A stretch of DNA of 38,978 nt from Eubacteriales bacterium. Lineage in GTDB: Bacteria; Bacillota; Clostridia; Lachnospirales; Lachnospiraceae. This document shows, piece after piece, positions 35,345-38,978 of the stretch. Position numbers and translations under genes: made by a program. The stretch lies in contig JAUNDE010000016.1 of NCBI GenBank assembly GCA_030526265.1, positions 1-38,978 of the forward strand. The letters run 5' to 3'. The notes below the pieces were generated by a model. That model worked only from the letters and a program-made list of their open reading frames with translations. It had not been told where the DNA came from and searched no databases. Every line of letters begins with the position of its first letter. Within the stretch, counting starts at the first letter, position 1.

Positions 35345-35896
35345 TTAACGGTATATCTTTTTTTCTGAGATTACGATATCGACGGGCAGGTCATGCGATT
35401 CCATGATCACCTGATCCAGCATAAGCTGCTCTCTGCAAAGGGCAGCGGTCACAAAGACTGACTGTGAAAGATAACGGTCATAATAGCCGCCGCCGTGTCC
35501 GAGACGATTCCTGTTCCGATCACAGCTTACACACGGAATGATTCCAAAATCAATGTCTTTCACAGATACACGTACGCAGCTGCTTTTCGGTTCCATAATC
35601 CCATAGAGTCCGCTTTCCAGATCATCAAAAGAATGGATTTCATATAATTCCATGATTCCTTTGCCGATGCACTTTGGAACGGCAATGCGTTTGCCATATT
35701 CCCATGCATGACGTATGATGGGAAGTGTGTCAATCTCTTTTTTCGTGCTGACGTAGCAGAAAATGAAAGAGGCATTTTGATATTCTGACAAAGAAAAAAG
35801 AGTGTCAGCTATCACAATGTCCGATGATTTCTGATATTCTTCGGTCAGCTGTCCGATTCGTCTTTTTATTTCTGTTCGCTGCTGTTTTTTATCCAT
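35345..35896 (-). CDS. 5-formyltetrahydrofolate cyclo-ligase
   Basis: This 183-aa cytoplasmic enzyme uses ATP to convert 5-formyl-THF to 5,10-methenyl-THF, returning a stored folate to one-carbon metabolism. The family signature RLGHGGGYYDRY is at 131-142. The N-terminal KKQQRTEIKRRI and YVSTKKEIDTLPI match the nucleotide and folate pocket. GGCAGGAT precedes the ATG. It converges on the ptsI-like gene and has its own promoter. Confidence 0.93.
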   Translation of the reverse strand: MDKKQQRTEIKRRIGQLTEEYQKSSDIVIADTLFSLSEYQNASFIFCYVSTKKEIDTLPIIRHAWEYGKRIAVPKCIGKGIMELYEIHSFDDLESGLYGIMEPKSSCVRVSVKDIDFGIIPCVSCDRNRNRLGHGGGYYDRYLSQSVFVTAALCREQLMLDQVIMESHDLPVDIVISEKKIYR

Positions 35897-35976
35897 AATG
35901 ATCCTGCCTTATGTGCGTTTCCTTTCAGGTTTTGAGATGTCCTGGCAGGATGAACTGCCGAAACAAATCTGATTTC

Positions 35977-36006
35977 ATTATAGTGGAATCACTTTACGTC
36001 CGTCAA
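35977..36006 (-). promoter_or_regulatory. promoter of the cyclo-ligase gene
   Basis: On the minus strand TTGACG (36006-36001) and TATAAT (35982-35977) are 18 bp apart. The leader of about 74 nt can form a GGCAG/CTGCC hairpin. Confidence 0.65.
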
Positions 36007-36024
36007 TCATGCGATAATCTTTCT

Positions 36025-36618
36025 TTATTTCGCAGCGTTTTCGGCGAATGAGGTATCTACCAGCTTCTCGTATGGCGCACGCTTTGAGAGCTCTCCGGCA
36101 TTGTCCAGAATATCCTGAAGAAGCTCGAAGCTTTTCTTTTCAAAGATCAGATCGTTTTTCCACGTATCCTGTTCGTAATATCTCGTTACAATTGTCTTGA
36201 TCGTGTTTAAATCTGTTTCTGTAAACTGAGGCGCGATAACAGATGCAATTGTTTCCGGTGTGTTGTTCTGAACAAAGTCCATTCCTTTTTGCAGGGCATT
36301 TACAAACGACTGAATCGTGTCTTCATTTTCTTCTATATAGCTCTTCTTTGCTGAGAAAGCAGTGTATGGAACATAACCACTGTCTGTTCCAAGAGAAGCA
36401 ACAACATAGCCCTTGTTTTCAGATTCCAATGCGGTTGCACCTGGCTCGAATTCAATCGTGTAATCGCCCTGACCACCTGAAAAGGCAGCAGCAGTAGAAC
36501 CAAAGTCGATACTCTGGTCGATATTTACTTCGGACGGGTCGATGTTGCTTTCTTTGAGAATGTATTCAAAAACCATCTCCGGCATACCACCTGACTGCCC
36601 TGGAACAATGTAAATATT
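36025..36618 (-). pseudogene. 5'-truncated ABC transporter substrate-binding protein (NMT1/SsuA-like)
   Basis: The frame encodes only the C-terminal part (about 195 residues) of a periplasmic-binding-type protein that normally has about 330. It enters the family in mid-domain at NIYIVPGQSGGMPEMVFEYI (from 36618) and continues through GDYTIEFEPGATALE, GTDSGYVPYTAFSAKKSYI and a normal C-terminal end. There is no signal peptide or lipobox, no ribosome site before the ATG at 36585, and an in-frame TGA at 36645-36643. No permease or ATPase gene is nearby. The family binds sulfonates, taurine or pyrimidine precursors. I read this as the remnant of a deleted transport operon. Confidence 0.8.
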
Positions 36619-36639
36619 ATGATGATGAAGGACTCGGAA

Positions 36640-36668
36640 TTGTCAAAACAGGCGGGGATTGGTATAAT
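36640..36668 (+). promoter_or_regulatory. promoter of the YczE-like gene
   Basis: TTGTCA (36640-36645) and TATAAT (36663-36668) are 17 bp apart. It begins about 20 bp beyond the point where the divergent substrate-binding-protein remnant loses homology. Confidence 0.75.
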
Positions 36669-36703
36669 ATCCCCAGTTGAAAAGAAAGAAGGAGAGATTT
36701 GTG

Positions 36704-37384
36704 ATGAGTAAAAAAGAAATAGTAAAACGTTATATACTATTTATAATAAGCCTTTTTTTTGCAGCACTGGGGGTAGCATTTACAAAACATGCCGAACTGG
36801 GCGTATCACCTATTTCTTCAGTCGCTAACGTGATGAGTTGTAAGTATAGTTCATTCTCTTTGGGAACATGGCTTATTATTTGGAATTGCATTTTGATAGC
36901 AGGACAAATCTTAATACTTCGAAGAAAATTTCAACTAATACAACTGTTACAGGTTCCGCTTTCCTTTTTATTTGGATGGTTTACAGATTTCGGAATGTGG
37001 ATCGTATCCTCTATTCCGGTAAAATCATATCCTGTACGTCTTGTCATGGTAGTTGTCGGAATTGTGATTCTTGGCTTTGGAATTTCTCTTTCTGTTATTG
37101 CCAATGTGATTATGAATTCTGGGGAAGCTCTTGTGAAAGCAGTTTCTGACACAGCGAATAGAGACTTTGGAGAAGTAAAAATTTTCTTTGATATCCTATG
37201 TGTTGTCATGGCTCTCGTTTTCTCGCTTATATTTTTTGATTTTACGATCGTAGGTGTAAGAGAGGGAACGATCATTTCAGCATTGTTTACAGGGGTCATT
37301 GTAAAGTTTTTCAGCAGAAGAATAAAAATGCCGTTGGATGTTATTTTATGTGATAAATCATCTATAGGTGGAAACGCGTGGTAA
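36704..37384 (+). CDS. YczE/YitT-like (DUF6198) integral membrane protein
   Basis: This 226-aa membrane protein has five or six helices. It shows AALGVAFTKHAELGVSPISS near the N terminus, then LSFLFGWFTDFGMWIV and a central GIVILGFGISLSVIANVIMNSGEALVKAVS. I recognise this as the YczE-like family; its function is unknown. GAAGGAG lies 9 nt before the ATG at 36704, so the TTG at 36677 is not the start. It ends without an obvious terminator; a palindrome follows at 37442-37465. Confidence 0.82.
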   Translation: MSKKEIVKRYILFIISLFFAALGVAFTKHAELGVSPISSVANVMSCKYSSFSLGTWLIIWNCILIAGQILILRRKFQLIQLLQVPLSFLFGWFTDFGMWIVSSIPVKSYPVRLVMVVVGIVILGFGISLSVIANVIMNSGEALVKAVSDTANRDFGEVKIFFDILCVVMALVFSLIFFDFTIVGVREGTIISALFTGVIVKFFSRRIKMPLDVILCDKSSIGGNAW

Positions 37385-37441
37385 GTTTGATGAGAAAGCT
37401 ACTGTGTGATTTTACAACTACAAGATGATGAATGAGTTGGT

Positions 37442-37465
37442 TAATCATGCCATATGGCTTGATTA
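37442..37465. repeat. 24-bp near-perfect palindrome
   Basis: TAATCATGCCAT and ATGGCTTGATTA are adjacent and complementary at 11 of 12 positions, with no loop. The dyad form and lack of a T tract suggest a DNA-binding site for a dimeric repressor rather than a terminator. It lies about 70 bp before the putative riboswitch. Confidence 0.6.
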
Positions 37466-37509
37466 TATATGCAGAGATAAAAACGCAATGCACATGAGAA
37501 TATGTGTTA

Positions 37510-37645
37510 GAGCTGGTTGGTAGCCCAGCCGTCCTGTATTATGCAGGGTAAGTAACCTGCCCCTCCGGGTTGTCCATTCTTTGCTCATCAATTACTTGAC
37601 GAATACTGCGACAATGAGCGCAGCAGTGCAAGACAGGAGGGAATA
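37510..37645 (+). promoter_or_regulatory. structured leader of yjdF, probable yjdF-class (azaaromatic-sensing) riboswitch
   Basis: The leader forms GCTGG/CCAGC (37512-37516 with 37525-37529), GCAGG/CCTGC (37543-37547 with 37556-37560), and GCTCAT/ATGAGC (37583-37588 with 37614-37619). TCCTGT at 37532-37537 can pair with ACAGGA at 37633-37638, covering the AGGAGG ribosome site. A competing CTGCG/CGCAG stem (37606-37610 with 37619-37623) shares a base with the previous one. This suits translational control. The class is assigned mainly because yjdF motif RNAs typically precede this gene family; I could not check the consensus. Confidence 0.6.
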
Positions 37646-37647
37646 AT

Positions 37648-38064
37648 ATGGACAATGTAAATGGCAAACTGACAGTGTTTTTTGAAGATCCATTTTGGGT
37701 AGGAGTTTTTGAGTATATTGAAGACGGAAAGCTTTCAGTGGCTAAAGTGACTTTTGGTGCAGAACCAAAGGACTATGAAGTTCAGGAGTATCTTCAGAAA
37801 ATGTATTATGATTTGCAATTTAGTCCGGCTGTGACAACTGTTGTAAAAGAGAACAAAAGAAATCCTAAGAGGATACAGCGTGATGTGAAGAAACAGATGC
37901 AGGAAAATGGTATTGGAACAAAATCACAGCAAGCGCTGAAAATGCAGCAGGAGCAGAACAAACAGGAACGTAAAATAAAACGTCGAGAGCGAAAAGAGGC
38001 GGAAGAAAAACGGATGTTTGAACTGAAACAGCAAAAGAAAAAGGAAAAGCATAAGGGGCATTAA
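37648..38064 (+). CDS. yjdF: YjdF-family (DUF2992) protein
   Basis: This 138-aa protein follows Bacillus YjdF: KLTVFFEDPFWVGVFE at the start, FGAEPKDYEVQEYL, and RNPKRIQRDVKKQMQENG in the middle. A very basic, glutamine-rich helical tail (about 95-138) ends KKKEKHKGH, which suggests nucleic-acid binding. Its biochemical role is unknown. It follows the structured leader, with AGGAGG 7 nt before the ATG, and an MFS gene begins 41 nt after it, so both are probably under the same control. Confidence 0.92.
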   Translation: MDNVNGKLTVFFEDPFWVGVFEYIEDGKLSVAKVTFGAEPKDYEVQEYLQKMYYDLQFSPAVTTVVKENKRNPKRIQRDVKKQMQENGIGTKSQQALKMQQEQNKQERKIKRRERKEAEEKRMFELKQQKKKEKHKGH

Positions 38065-38105
38065 TGCCTCTTGGCTTTTGCCTGAAAAGAGAACAGGAGA
38101 AAAAA

Positions 38106-38978
38106 ATGAGTTTTTTATTAGGTATTATTTATCTTTCATTTATCAGCCTTGGACTTCCCGATGCATTACTTGGTGCGGCATGGCCAAATATGTATCCGGC
38201 ATTTCAGGTTCCGATATCCTGCGCAGGGATAATTTCCATGATTATATCATTCGGAACAATTATTTCCAGCTTACAAAGCGATCGTCTCACAAGAAAATTT
38301 GGAACAGGTAAAGTAACAGCAGTAAGTGTCGGAATCACAGCACTTGCTCTGTGGGGATTTTCCATCAGCCATAGTTTTATTATGTTATGTTTATGGGCAG
38401 TCCCTTACGGTCTCGGTGCAGGAAGTGTAGATGCCTCTTTAAACAATTATGTTGCGCTGCATTATGCCAGCAAGCATATGAGCTGGCTGCATTGTATGTG
38501 GGGAGTTGGAGCAACGCTTGGACCGTATATCATGGGTGCTGTGCTTACTGGCGGTGGTGTATGGAACACGGGATATCGAATAATTTCTGTGCTGCAGATT
38601 GTACTTACTGCGATTCTGATATTCAGCCTTCCGAAGTGGAAAGGACAAAACAGATCATCCGAAGAATCGACCGGTGGAAGGGCACTCTCATTGAAGGAGA
38701 TTGTTGCGATCCCAGGTGCGAAAGCAATCATGGTCTGCTTCTTCTGTTATTGTGCGCTTGAACAGACAACCATGCTCTGGGCAAGCAGCTATCTGAATCT
38801 GGCAAAAGGTGTAGATGCAAAAACAGCTGCTTCATTTGCCGGCATGTTTTGCATCGGCATCACGATCGGTCGTGGAATTAACGGTTTTATTGCCATGAAA
38901 TTGAAGGACAGACAGATGATACGTATGGGACAGGCTATTATTCTGATCGGAATTATAGTGATGGTATTTCCTTTTGGG
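38106..38978 (+). CDS. MFS transporter, cut by the window edge
   Basis: The frame is open from the ATG at 38106 to the last base, giving 291 residues of an incomplete protein of about 400. It has nine or so hydrophobic helices, with LSFISLGLPDALLGAAWP at the start, the loop DRLTRKFG between helices two and three, and GLGAGSVDASLNNYVALHY further on. The sugar- or drug-efflux-like MFS branch is likely. ACAGGAG precedes the start. Position behind the putative yjdF riboswitch suggests efflux of the toxic compound sensed. Confidence 0.9.
   Translation, partial: MSFLLGIIYLSFISLGLPDALLGAAWPNMYPAFQVPISCAGIISMIISFGTIISSLQSDRLTRKFGTGKVTAVSVGITALALWGFSISHSFIMLCLWAVPYGLGAGSVDASLNNYVALHYASKHMSWLHCMWGVGATLGPYIMGAVLTGGGVWNTGYRIISVLQIVLTAILIFSLPKWKGQNRSSEESTGGRALSLKEIVAIPGAKAIMVCFFCYCALEQTTMLWASSYLNLAKGVDAKTAASFAGMFCIGITIGRGINGFIAMKLKDRQMIRMGQAIILIGIIVMVFPFG

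Overview
The window looks like a stretch of a low-to-moderate GC Firmicutes chromosome, most likely Lachnospiraceae or a close clostridial relative. Support comes from the T-box in front of thrS, a Gram-positive PolC-type replicase, MurT/GatD, the YqhQ-prmC-prfA block, DUF4364 and YjdF proteins, and strong AGGAGG-type ribosome binding sites. It is mostly core chromosome: I see no CRISPR array, insertion sequence, integrase or phage gene. The one broken gene is a solute-binding-protein remnant near 36.0-36.6 kb.

Layout. (1) 1-366: an apparent rRNA-operon trailer, a terminator, then a promoter and threonyl T-box leader. (2) 554-8734, plus strand: thrS followed after 4 nt by a ureide-catabolism run: a fused FdrA/YlbE (AllF-AllG) protein, a lactate-permease-family transporter, a 63-aa membrane protein and an allantoate amidohydrolase-like M20 enzyme. 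The run ends in a 19-bp bidirectional terminator. A PucG-type ureidoglycine-glyoxylate aminotransferase converges from the other side with its own promoter. Together these could take allantoate through ureidoglycine and oxalurate to oxamate plus carbamoyl phosphate. (3) 10175-12732, minus strand: a radical SAM protein, a DUF4364 winged-helix protein and two half-size ChrA transporters, with overlapping or nearly touching ends. (4) 12916-18901, plus strand: malic enzyme, Rho, ribosomal protein L31, then YqhQ, PrmC and RF1, which are translation termination and release-factor functions. (5) 18990-23505: membrane-anchored 5'-nucleotidase, a DUF2156 acyltransferase-like protein, HisC-type aminotransferase and a small COG2426 membrane protein, followed by an unusual 526-bp gene-poor gap. 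(6) 24032-26687: MurT/GatD lipid II amidation enzymes and an unknown anchored protein under a perfect consensus promoter. (7) 26770-33382: PolC, an EamA transporter, a J-domain protein and a cold-shock protein. (8) 33603-35896: a PtsI-like protein lacking the usual catalytic cysteine, and 5-formyl-THF cyclo-ligase. (9) 36025-38978: the substrate-binding-protein remnant, a YczE-like membrane protein, and a structured leader (likely yjdF-class riboswitch) before yjdF and an MFS transporter cut by the window edge.

The most interesting element is the ureide-to-oxamate set with its fused oxamate-transcarbamylase-like protein sitting directly behind a T-box-controlled tRNA synthetase gene. The third E. 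coli subunit (AllH/DUF2877), carbamate kinase and allantoinase are not in the window. Family calls come from recalled motifs and relatives, not from database searches.
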